Below, piece by piece: positions 1-8,560 of a stretch of DNA of 11,191 bases. Source of the stretch: Gammaproteobacteria bacterium (GTDB taxonomy: Bacteria > Pseudomonadota > Gammaproteobacteria > Steroidobacterales > Steroidobacteraceae); contig JASHSR010000249.1 of the NCBI GenBank assembly GCA_030038645.1, positions 1-11,191 on the forward strand. The letters are read 5' to 3'. Positions within the stretch are counted from its first letter, which is position 1. Every line of letters begins with the position of its first letter. The notes under the pieces are model-generated. The model made no database searches. It was not told where the DNA came from and saw only the letters and a program-made list of their open reading frames with translations. The position numbers and the translations under genes were made by a program.

Positions 1-2681
1 ACGGCGCCGTTGATGGCATCGACAGCCTGTCCGAGCGAGTAGCCCGGAGCCAGGTTGAACGAGATCGTCACCGCCGGAAACTGGCCCTGGCGGTTGATGG
101 CGAGGGCCTCGGTCCGTGTGCGAACGTGCGTGAAGGCGCTGAGCGGAACCGGGGTCTGCGTGACGGCGGTGCTGGTCGATCCGGCCGTCGATGCCGCGGC
201 CAGCGCCGACGTTGCCGACGGCGAGGAGGACAGGCCGTTGCTCGATGCGGGCGTGAGCAGTGCGTTTCCTGCCGCAGGCGCGGCTCCCGCGCCCGCGCCG
301 GAGGATGAGCCGGCGGTGTTCGACGCCGGAGCCGCCGAGGAGCTACCGCTCGAGGAAGACTGGATGTAGAGGCTGCTCAGGTCCCAAGGACCGCGCTGAT
401 AGCGAGGATCGGCCTCGAGGATGACGTGGTACTGATTGATCTGCGTGTAGAGCGTGTTGATCTGCCGCTGGCCAAAGGCGTCGTACAGCGTATTGTCGAT
501 CGCCTCCGGCGTGATGCCGAAGCGCGACGCCGTCGCGCGGTCGATCACGAGCTGGGTCTCGAGGCCATCGAGCTGCTGGTCCGTCACCACGTCCGCGAGC
601 TGTGGCAGCTGCTTGAATCGCCCCAGCGCCTTCCGCGCCACCGCGTCGAGCTCGTCCTGGTTGGAATCCTCGATCGTATATTGGTACTGCGTCCGGCTCA
701 CGCGGTCATCGACCGTGAGATCCTGCACGGGCTGCATGTAGAGCGTGATGCCGGCGACTCGAGCAAGCCGCGGCTTGAGCCGATTGATCACCTGCATCGC
801 GGAGACGCCGCGCTCGGCGAGCGGCTTGAGGGTGATGTCGATACGCCCGCTGTTGAGCGTGGTATTGGTGCCGTCGGCGCCGATGAACGAGGACACGCTC
901 TGCACCGCCGGGTCGGCGAGCAGCACGTGCGCCAGGGCCTGCTGCTTCTGCGCCATCGAATCGAAGGAAGTGGAGCCGGACGCCTGCGAGATGCCCTGGA
1001 TGATCCCCGTGTCCTGCACCGGGAAGAAGCCCTTGGGCGTGACGACATAGAGCGCGCCCGTCAGCACGACGATCAGGGTCGCGGCGAGGAACGTCGCCCG
1101 CCGGTGTCGTAGGACGCTCTGCAGCGTCTGCCCATAGAAGGCAATGATCCGCTCGAGAGTGCGCCGGGAGGCCCGGTTGAAGCGGCCCTGCTCCTCCTCC
1201 GAAGCACGGCGCAGCAAGCGCGCCGACATCATCGGGGTGAGCGTGAGCGACACGAACGCCGAGAGCAGGATCGTCACCGCAAGCGTCACGGCAAATTGGC
1301 TGAACAGCCGCCCGGCGATGTTGGTCATGAAGAGCAGAGGGATCAGAACGGCGATGAGCGATACCGTCAGGGAGAGGATCGTGAAGCCGATCTGCTCGGC
1401 ACCCTTGAGGGCCGCCTGCATCGGCGACTCGCCCGCCTCGATGAAGCGGGTGATGTTCTCGATCATCACGATCGCATCGTCCACCACGAACCCGGTCGAG
1501 ATCGTGAGCGCCATCATCGCGAGATTGTTGAGGCTGTAACCGAGCAGATACATGGCGCCGAAGGTCCCGATCAGCGAGAGCGGCACCGCGATGCTCGGGA
1601 TGATGGTCGCCGAGAGGCTGCGCAGGAACAGGAAGATCACCATCACCACGAGCGCCACCGCGAGGAGCAGCTCGAGCTCCACGTCCCGCACCGAGGCGCG
1701 GATGGTGGTCGTGCGGTCCGTGACGACGGCGACGTGGACCGCCTTCGGCAAGGTGGCCTCGAGCTGCGGCAACAGCTTCTCGATGGCGTTCACGACCTCG
1801 ATCGTGTTCGCGCCGGGCTGCCGCTGGATATTGAGGAGGATCGCCGGGGTGTCGTTCTGCCACGCGGCGAGCTTGTCGTTCTCCACGCCGTCGACGATGC
1901 GAGCGACGGCGCTGAGCGTTACCGGCGCTCCATCGCGATACGCGACGACCACCGACTTGTAATCGTCGCTGGTGGAGAGCTGATCGTTCGCGTTGATGGT
2001 GTAGTCCTGGGTCGGCCCGTCGAAGTTGCCCTTGGCGGAGTTGAGGCTGGTCCCGGCGAGCGCGTTGCGCAGATCCTCGAGATTGATGCCGTATGCCGCG
2101 AGCGCCGCCGGATTCGCCTCGATGCGCACCGCGGGCTTCTGGCCGCCGGCAATGCTCACGAGGCCCACTCCGGAGAGCTGCGAGAGCTTCGGCGCGAGGC
2201 GCGTATCCGCCAGATCCTCCACTCGCGAGAGCGGTATCTCGCTCGAGGTGAGCGCCAGCGTCAGAACCGGTGCGTCCGCGGGATTCGACTTGCTGTAGAC
2301 GGGTGGCGCCGGCAGATCGGCAGGCAAATAGCTCTGCGCGGCGTTGATCGCCGCCTGAACCTCCTGCTCGGCGACGTCGATGCCGAGGCTCAGCTGGAAC
2401 TCCATCACGATGACCGACACCCCGCCGGCACTGGTGGAGGTCATCTGGCTCAAGCCCGCGACCTCGCCGAACTGCCGTTCGAGCGGAGCCGTGACGGTCG
2501 AGGCGACGACGCTCGGTCCCGCGCCGGGATAGAACGTCAGCACCTGGATGGTCGGGTAATCCACCTCGGGGAGCGCCGACACCGGCAGCTGGAAATACGC
2601 GACACCGCCCGCAAGAAACACGGCGACCATCAGCAAGGCCGTCGCAATGGGACGGACGATGAACGGCCTCGACGGACTCAT
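1..2681 (-). CDS. mdtB: MdtB-like RND multidrug efflux pump, 3' end off the window
   Basis: This is a proton-driven RND (HAE1 family) inner-membrane exporter. The frame is open from the ATG at 2681 to the left edge, giving 893 codons of about 1040 expected, so the last transmembrane helices lie outside. The N-terminus (RPIATALLMVAVFLAG, then LPVSALPEVDYPTIQV) and the motif PLERQFGEVAGL match the MdtB/MdtC branch from memory. TM4 carries the proton-relay pair D401-D402 (GFVVDDAIVMIENI), equivalent to AcrB D407/D408; the TM10 lysine is beyond the edge. PKGFFPVQD starts at residue 549, opening the second periplasmic half. Residues 775-844 are a Ser/Ala-rich insertion absent from E. coli MdtB. 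The start lies 5 bases after the stop of the adaptor gene, so the two are translated from one message. As the first pump gene after the adaptor it corresponds to mdtB. An mdtC-like partner may follow to the left, but that is inference. Confidence 0.93.
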   Translation of the reverse strand, partial: MSPSRPFIVRPIATALLMVAVFLAGGVAYFQLPVSALPEVDYPTIQVLTFYPGAGPSVVASTVTAPLERQFGEVAGLSQMTSTSAGGVSVIVMEFQLSLGIDVAEQEVQAAINAAQSYLPADLPAPPVYSKSNPADAPVLTLALTSSEIPLSRVEDLADTRLAPKLSQLSGVGLVSIAGGQKPAVRIEANPAALAAYGINLEDLRNALAGTSLNSAKGNFDGPTQDYTINANDQLSTSDDYKSVVVAYRDGAPVTLSAVARIVDGVENDKLAAWQNDTPAILLNIQRQPGANTIEVVNAIEKLLPQLEATLPKAVHVAVVTDRTTTIRASVRDVELELLLAVALVVMVIFLFLRSLSATIIPSIAVPLSLIGTFGAMYLLGYSLNNLAMMALTISTGFVVDDAIVMIENITRFIEAGESPMQAALKGAEQIGFTILSLTVSLIAVLIPLLFMTNIAGRLFSQFAVTLAVTILLSAFVSLTLTPMMSARLLRRASEEEQGRFNRASRRTLERIIAFYGQTLQSVLRHRRATFLAATLIVVLTGALYVVTPKGFFPVQDTGIIQGISQASGSTSFDSMAQKQQALAHVLLADPAVQSVSSFIGADGTNTTLNSGRIDITLKPLAERGVSAMQVINRLKPRLARVAGITLYMQPVQDLTVDDRVSRTQYQYTIEDSNQDELDAVARKALGRFKQLPQLADVVTDQQLDGLETQLVIDRATASRFGITPEAIDNTLYDAFGQRQINTLYTQINQYHVILEADPRYQRGPWDLSSLYIQSSSSGSSSAAPASNTAGSSSGAGAGAAPAAGNALLTPASSNGLSSSPSATSALAAASTAGSTSTAVTQTPVPLSAFTHVRTRTEALAINRQGQFPAVTISFNLAPGYSLGQAVDAINGA
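150..359 (-). other. Low-complexity Ser/Ala insertion inside the RND pump
   Basis: This segment encodes residues 775-844 of the pump, between the conserved DPRY...LYIQ stretch and VPLSAF. In E. coli MdtB only about five residues separate these points. The 70 residues contain 21 Ser and 19 Ala, with Gly, Thr, Pro, Asn and a few Leu, Val and Gln, and no charged or aromatic residue. The reading frame is unbroken through it and resumes normal homology (PLSAFTHV, then FPAVTISFNLAPGYSLGQAV). By analogy with AcrB it falls in the C-terminal docking subdomain near the top of the periplasmic funnel. It is probably a disordered surface loop. Confidence 0.85.
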
Positions 2682-2686
2682 CGCGG

Positions 2687-3946
2687 TCAACCGCCGGCGG
2701 ATGCGGCGCTCGTTGCGGACCTGGAGGAGCTCGAGGAGGAGCTCGCGGAAGAGCTCGAGGAGGCGCCCGAGCCTGCCGCCTCGGCGCGAATCGACACGCG
2801 GGTGCCGTTGTCGAGACGGTCGAAGCCGCTGGTGGCGACGGTCACGCCCGCACCGAGGCCCTGCACCGCCGTCTCCTGCTCATTGCTCGCCGGCGTCGTG
2901 ACGCTCTGCACGGCGACGGTGTGGTCGGGCTTCACGACGTACACGAAGGCGGCCGTGCCGTTGTGCTGCACGGCCGCCGTCGGAACCAGCGTCACGGCGC
3001 TCAGCGTGCGGACCAGCAGACGCGCGTTCACGAACTGGTTGGGGAAGAGCGCGAGGCTCGTGTTGGGGAATCTCGCGCGAAACCGGATGGTTCCGGTCGT
3101 CGTGTCGATCTGGTTGTCGAGAGAGGTGAGCGTTCCGGATTCGATCACGTGCTCGTCGGCCCGGTCGAACGCGTCCACGCGCAGCGCGTGGCCGGCGCTC
3201 AGCTGGGACTCGACCTGCGGCAGATCGTCCTCCGGGACGTTGAAGACTACCGTGATCGGCTGCAGCTGCGTGATCACGACGAGCGTCGTGCTGCTGCCCG
3301 CAAAGACGACGTTGCCGGGATCGACCAGGCGCAGGCCGACGCGCCCGGTGATCGGCGCGGTGATGTGGCAGTAGGCGAGCTGCACGCGGTCGTAATCCAC
3401 CGTTCCGCGGTCCGCCAGGACGGTCCCCTCGGACTGGACGACCGCCTGCTCCTGGTCCTGCAGCTGCTGCTTGCCGATGCCGTTGCGCGCGTACGCGGCC
3501 TTGTAGATCTGCAGGTCGAGCCGCGCTTGCGCGAGGACGCCCTCGTCGTGCGTCAAGGTGCCCTGCGCCTGCATGAGCGTCGCCTGGTACGGACGGGGGT
3601 CGATGTCGATCAGCGGATCGCCTTTGTGCACCATCTGACCTTCCTGGTAGTGGACCGCCACGACGCGGCCGGTGATCTGGCTGTACACGGTCACCGTGTA
3701 GGTCGGCGTGACCGTTCCGAGCGCCTCGACATAGATGTTGATGTTGCCGGTCTTCGACTGGGCGACCGTCACGGCCGCCGCAGGCTGCGCATGCGCGTTG
3801 GCTCCTCCGCCGCGCGAGCGGCTGAAGTAGTAGACGAGCAGGATCGCGAGGACGATGAGCGCCGCGAAGGGAATCCAGAAGCGCTTCTCTCGCGGGAGGC
3901 GCGGCGAACGCCGTGAGCCGCTATGCTCGTGCTCTTCGCTGCCCAT
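2687..3946 (-). CDS. mdtA: MdtA-like periplasmic adaptor (membrane fusion protein)
   Basis: This 419-residue adaptor subunit bridges the RND pump to an outer-membrane channel. It has a basic N-terminus and a single membrane anchor at about residues 23-41 (FWIPFAALIVLAILLVYYF). The first lipoyl half is at about 83-116 (SQITGRVVAVHYQEGQMV), followed by an alpha-helical hairpin at about 120-185, and the returning lipoyl half (ITAPITGRVGLRLVDPGN). The barrel-domain signatures LTSLDNQIDTTTGTIRFRARF and LFPNQFVNARLLV closely follow E. coli MdtA as I remember it. The last 28 residues (392-419) contain 16 Ser, a low-complexity tail not typical of MdtA. I chose the ATG at 3946. A TTG at 3976 is also in frame, but it would sit only about 2 bases after the predicted transcription start. 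The gene is first in the operon and is followed 5 bases later by the pump. Confidence 0.94.
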   Translation of the reverse strand: MGSEEHEHSGSRRSPRLPREKRFWIPFAALIVLAILLVYYFSRSRGGGANAHAQPAAAVTVAQSKTGNINIYVEALGTVTPTYTVTVYSQITGRVVAVHYQEGQMVHKGDPLIDIDPRPYQATLMQAQGTLTHDEGVLAQARLDLQIYKAAYARNGIGKQQLQDQEQAVVQSEGTVLADRGTVDYDRVQLAYCHITAPITGRVGLRLVDPGNVVFAGSSTTLVVITQLQPITVVFNVPEDDLPQVESQLSAGHALRVDAFDRADEHVIESGTLTSLDNQIDTTTGTIRFRARFPNTSLALFPNQFVNARLLVRTLSAVTLVPTAAVQHNGTAAFVYVVKPDHTVAVQSVTTPASNEQETAVQGLGAGVTVATSGFDRLDNGTRVSIRAEAAGSGASSSSSASSSSSSSRSATSAASAGG

Positions 3947-3984
3947 GCTGGCTCTTCTCGGCGACGGATGCGCCAAGTCGCAGC

Positions 3985-4013
3985 TGTATACGCACGTAGC
4001 ATGCCCGGGTCAA
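3985..4013 (-). promoter_or_regulatory. Sigma70-type promoter of the mdtAB operon
   Basis: Read on the minus strand, TTGACC (4013-4008) and TATACA (3990-3985) are separated by exactly 17 bases. They match the -35 and -10 consensus at 5/6 and 4/6. Transcription would start near 3978, giving a leader of about 32 bases to the ATG at 3946. The -35 hexamer is the loop of a perfect inverted repeat, GCCCG (4003-4007) and CGGGC (4014-4018), which could be a repressor site. The promoter is inferred from sequence alone. Confidence 0.6.
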
Positions 4014-4166
4014 CGGGCAGGAGCGGCCCGCGGAGCCGGCGGAGCGCCGGCGTCCTCAGCGACGTCTTCCCTGTTGGGGGGGCGCGGCGGAGAGACCCTC
4101 GCCGCCGCGTCCATTTCGCGGGCCCGCGCTCGTAGCGCCGGCCGGCTCGCCGGTCGATTACGCTCG

Positions 4167-4178
4167 GCGGCCGGCCGC
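4167..4178. other. 12-bp perfect palindrome downstream of the exported-protein gene
   Basis: GCGGCCGGCCGC is self-complementary and begins 11 bases after the stop codon of the 4189-4590 gene, in that gene's direction. It could form a cruciform or a compact RNA hairpin, but no T-run follows on either strand, so it is not a classical intrinsic terminator. Palindromes of this composition also arise readily in GC-rich DNA. The rest of the 3947-4188 gap shows other short GC inverted repeats and no gene. Confidence 0.3.
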
Positions 4179-4188
4179 GCCCGACCGA

Positions 4189-4590
4189 TTAGCGCTTGCC
4201 GCCGACGTGGCCGCGCCCGTCGCGGACCTCGTTCCCTTTGAAGTGGGCGATCTTGCTGACAGGCTTGGCCGGATCGCGCTTCGCACCGGGATTCGGCCTC
4301 GAGCCCCGGTAGCCGCGCCGCGGATCGAGATGGTTGTTGACGTGGCCGCGAAAGTTGGCGGGGCCATGGAACCACGGGCCGACGCCGATGAAGACTCCAT
4401 TCAGGAACCACTCCGGGCCGTAGTAGCCGTACGGCGCACAGGGATACGGCGCGTAGTCGTAGTAGCCGTAGGGACAATCGGGCGGAACGCCGATGTTGAT
4501 GCTGATCTGCGCCTGAGCTCTCGGAGCCGCCGCGGCCATGAAGCAGGCTGCAGCCGCCGCAGCGACTGCCAGATATGTGGGTCTTCTCAT
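4189..4590 (-). CDS. Small exported Tyr/Pro/Gly-rich protein, function unknown
   Basis: This gene encodes 133 residues. A Sec signal peptide is clear: MRRPTYL, then an Ala-rich hydrophobic core, then APRAQAQ with likely cleavage after Ala27. The mature part starts ISINIGVPP and contains two copies of PYGYY (about residues 40-44 and 53-57), each close to a cysteine (C39 and C51). An aromatic segment follows, PEWFLNGVFIGVGPWFHGP (59-77), then a basic Gly/Arg/Lys tail ending GRGHVGGKR. The two cysteines could form a periplasmic disulfide. A strong Shine-Dalgarno, GGGAGG, ends 4 bases before the ATG. I recall similar short hypothetical proteins in proteobacteria but know no assigned function. It is encoded upstream of the mdtAB operon on the same strand, 242 bases from it, with a separate promoter in between, so a functional link is unproven. 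Confidence 0.85.
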   Translation of the reverse strand: MRRPTYLAVAAAAAACFMAAAAPRAQAQISINIGVPPDCPYGYYDYAPYPCAPYGYYGPEWFLNGVFIGVGPWFHGPANFRGHVNNHLDPRRGYRGSRPNPGAKRDPAKPVSKIAHFKGNEVRDGRGHVGGKR

Positions 4591-4634
4591 GAATCCTCCC
4601 GTTGCCGTTGTCGTGCCGATCGTCGGCAGCCGTG

Positions 4635-4640
4635 ATCATA
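4635..4640 (-). promoter_or_regulatory. Possible -10 element of the exported-protein gene
   Basis: Minus-strand TATGAT matches the -10 consensus at 5/6 and would give a leader of about 38 bases to the ATG at 4590. No recognisable -35 lies 16-18 bases upstream, so this is a weak prediction. Confidence 0.35.
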
Positions 4641-4735
4641 CTGTCGGAAGGCACCTGCGGGGCGCTTCTTAAGATTCGTTAATGGTCGGGGCGCCGGTCA
4701 GCGCGCCAAGCGGCACTCAGACAGCGTGCGGCGGC

Positions 4736-4828
4736 GCGTCGGGTAACCCATCGGCAACGCATCGGGCAACGCGTCGAGCACGCGCCGGACAATGCGCCGG
4801 GCAATGCGCCGAGCATGTGCCGGGGCGC
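4736..4828. repeat. Eight degenerate 11-12-bp tandem repeats upstream of icd
   Basis: The block divides into eight head-to-tail units close to GCGYCGGGCAAY. Examples are GCATCGGGCAAC (4759-4770), GCGCCGGACAAT (4782-4793) and GCGCCGGGCAAT (4794-4805). Unit lengths are 12, 11, 12, 11, 12, 12, 11 and 12. Adjacent units differ by one to three bases. The mixed length argues against a translated repeat and is close to one helical turn, so every unit would present the same face of the DNA. The array stops about 30 bases before the predicted extended -10 of icd. Confidence 0.75.
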
Positions 4829-4846
4829 GAGCCGCCCGGCCCGAGC

Positions 4847-4879
4847 ATCTCGAGGGCTTGGTATAGTACTCCTCGAGAT
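4847..4879. promoter_or_regulatory. Inverted repeat bracketing the icd -10, possible operator
   Basis: ATCTCGAGG (4847-4855) and CCTCGAGAT (4871-4879) are perfect reverse complements, 9 bp each. They are separated by 15 bases that contain the extended -10 element. The right arm covers the expected transcription start (about 4874). A protein bound here would block RNA polymerase. Caution: the core CTCGAG is common in this GC-rich sequence, and CCTCGAGAT also occurs inside the pump gene at 2075-2083. Confidence 0.45.
4859..4867 (+). promoter_or_regulatory. Extended -10 promoter of icd
   Basis: TGGTATAGT fits the extended -10 form (TGN followed by TATAGT, 5/6 to consensus). No -35-like hexamer is visible 16-18 bases upstream, which fits an extended -10 promoter that relies less on the -35. 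The transcript would start near 4874, leaving about 43 bases of leader before the ATG at 4917. Confidence 0.5.
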
Positions 4880-4916
4880 CCCCGTGCAGTCGCCAGCCCC
4901 GCACCCGAGGACCGCC

Positions 4917-7142
<2,226 letters not shown>

Positions 7143-7168
7143 ATACTCCCGCTCGAGCGAGCCGCTCA

Positions 7169-8560
7169 ATGGTGATCGCGCTGATCGTCGCGTGCGCGTT
7201 CTTCATGGAGAACCTCGATGCGACCATCATCGTGACGGCGGTGCCGCCGATCGCGCAGAGCTTCGGCACCACGGCGACCCGCATGAGCCTCGGCATCACG
7301 GCCTACGTGCTCGCGACGGCGGCTTGCATTCCGGCGAGCGGCTGGCTCGCGGACCGCGTGGGCGCGCGTAACCTCTTCTGCACCGCGATCGGCGCGTTCA
7401 CGCTCGCCTCCATGGCGTGCGGGGCCGCACCGAGCTTCCTCGCGTTCATCGCCGCGCGCGTGGTACAGGGCGCCGCGGCGGCGATGATGTCGCCCGTGGG
7501 CCGGCTCGTGGTCCTTCGCAACACCGAGAAGCGGGACTTGATGCAGGCGCTCTCCACCCTCGTCTGGCCCGCGTTGTTCGCGCCGGTGCTCGGGCCGCCG
7601 CTCGGCGGCTTCATCACGAGCGCAGCCTCGTGGCGCTGGATCTTCTACGTCAACGTCCCGCTCGGCCTCGCGGGCATGGGCCTCGTGCTCGCCTTCATTC
7701 CCAATCAGAAGGCCGCCGAGCGCACCCCGTTCGACGCCCGAGGGTTCGGCCTGATGGCCGTCGCGCTCGCCTGCCTGACGTACGGCCTCGATGCGATCGG
7801 CACCCGCGAGATCAAGCCCTCCCTCGGAGCGAGCCTGCTCGCCGCCGCCGCGGTAGTGGGACTGCTCGCGGTGCGGCATCTGCGAGTCACCCCCTCCCCC
7901 GTGGTGAGACTGCAAGCCTTGCGCGTGCGCACCTTCTTCGTCGGCTGCATCTCGGGAGGCTGCATCTCGCGCGCCGCCATCAGCGCGACGCCGTTCCTCC
8001 TGCCGCTGATGTTCGAGGTCGGCTTCGGCCTCTCGCCCGTCGCCTCGGGGATGCTGCTGCTCATCTACATGGCGGCGAATCTCGCGATGAAGACGATCAC
8101 CAATCCCATCCTCCGGCACTTCGGCATGCGCGCCGTGCTCGTCGCCAACTGCGCGATCGCCTCCGCGTGCATCGCCGCGTGCGCACTGATCTCACCGAGC
8201 CTGCCGATGGCGCTGAGCGGCTCGATCCTCGTCCTCGCCGGCGCGAGCCGCTCGATGCAGTTCACCGCGATCACCTTCGTCACCTTCGCCGACATCGCGC
8301 CCGAGGACCGCGCCTCCGCGAGTGTGCTGTCCTCCCTGACGCAGCAGATCAGCATGGGAATGGGCGTGTCGGTCGGCGCCCTCATGCTCAACTTCAGCCG
8401 CCTCCTGCGGCATGCGCCGGAGCTGAGCCTCCATGACTTCCGGCTCGCCTTCCTCGCGGCCGGCGTGCTCGGGGCCGTCGCGATCTTCGCGTACGCCGGT
8501 CTCGCCGCGGACGCCGGCGCGGAGATCAGCGGGCACGGGGCCCGCGCAGGCTCCCGATGA
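7169..8560 (+). CDS. MFS exporter, DHA2 (14-TM) family, MdtD-like
   Basis: This 463-residue inner-membrane transporter probably exports drugs or metabolites by proton antiport. About 14 hydrophobic segments can be counted, the first starting at residue 2. Family motifs are present: motif D1 NLDATIIVTAVPPIA (15-29), motif A GWLADRVGAR (58-67), motif B RVVQG (97-101), and the antiporter motif C ending GPPLGG (142-147). Its size is close to E. coli MdtD (471). I chose the ATG at 7169, since the in-frame extension upstream is a shadow of icd in another frame. There is only a weak purine-rich stretch ahead of the ATG. The start lies 26 bases after the icd stop with no terminator visible. The 3' end overlaps the convergent RutB-like gene by 35 bp. 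The substrate cannot be told from sequence. E. coli carries mdtD next to mdtABC; here it is over 3 kb away and on the other strand. Confidence 0.92.
   Translation: MVIALIVACAFFMENLDATIIVTAVPPIAQSFGTTATRMSLGITAYVLATAACIPASGWLADRVGARNLFCTAIGAFTLASMACGAAPSFLAFIAARVVQGAAAAMMSPVGRLVVLRNTEKRDLMQALSTLVWPALFAPVLGPPLGGFITSAASWRWIFYVNVPLGLAGMGLVLAFIPNQKAAERTPFDARGFGLMAVALACLTYGLDAIGTREIKPSLGASLLAAAAVVGLLAVRHLRVTPSPVVRLQALRVRTFFVGCISGGCISRAAISATPFLLPLMFEVGFGLSPVASGMLLLIYMAANLAMKTITNPILRHFGMRAVLVANCAIASACIAACALISPSLPMALSGSILVLAGASRSMQFTAITFVTFADIAPEDRASASVLSSLTQQISMGMGVSVGALMLNFSRLLRHAPELSLHDFRLAFLAAGVLGAVAIFAYAGLAADAGAEISGHGARAGSR

Larger units (their letters stand above)
4591..4916. other. Divergent intergenic control region (326 bases)
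   Basis: No gene is apparent here. The left part holds the Shine-Dalgarno and possible -10 of the exported-protein gene, then a short AT-richer patch near 4668-4683 (CTTAAGATTCGTTAA). The right part holds the tandem repeat block (4736-4828), the inverted repeat with the extended -10 (4847-4879), and the icd leader ending in the Shine-Dalgarno GAGGA at 4907-4911. A frame open on the plus strand from 4815 joins icd in phase. It would begin upstream of the predicted promoter, so I do not count it as coding. Confidence 0.7.

Noticed and set aside
706..1863. A 385-codon minus-strand frame within the pump gene
   Set aside because: It is out of frame with the intact pump reading frame and gives low-complexity Arg/Ala/Gly sequence.
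1296..3374. A 692-codon open frame on the plus strand
   Set aside because: It lies opposite the strongly matched MdtB and MdtA genes. Its product is Arg/Glu/His-rich with no family signature, and it exists because GC-rich third positions remove stops. The Glu/Leu-rich patch near its end is the complement of the Ser-rich adaptor tail.
4020..4188. Intrinsic terminator between the exported-protein gene and the mdtAB promoter
   Set aside because: Several GC-rich inverted repeats occur (for example GCGGCGG with CCGCCGC near 4085-4109), but none is followed by a T-run on either strand.
4736..4828. Tandem repeats as a CRISPR array
   Set aside because: Units are 11-12 bp, directly adjacent and without spacers, so they are a short tandem repeat, not CRISPR.
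7166..8119. A 317-codon minus-strand frame opposite the MFS gene
   Set aside because: It is highly charged shadow sequence opposite clear transmembrane helices and MFS motifs.
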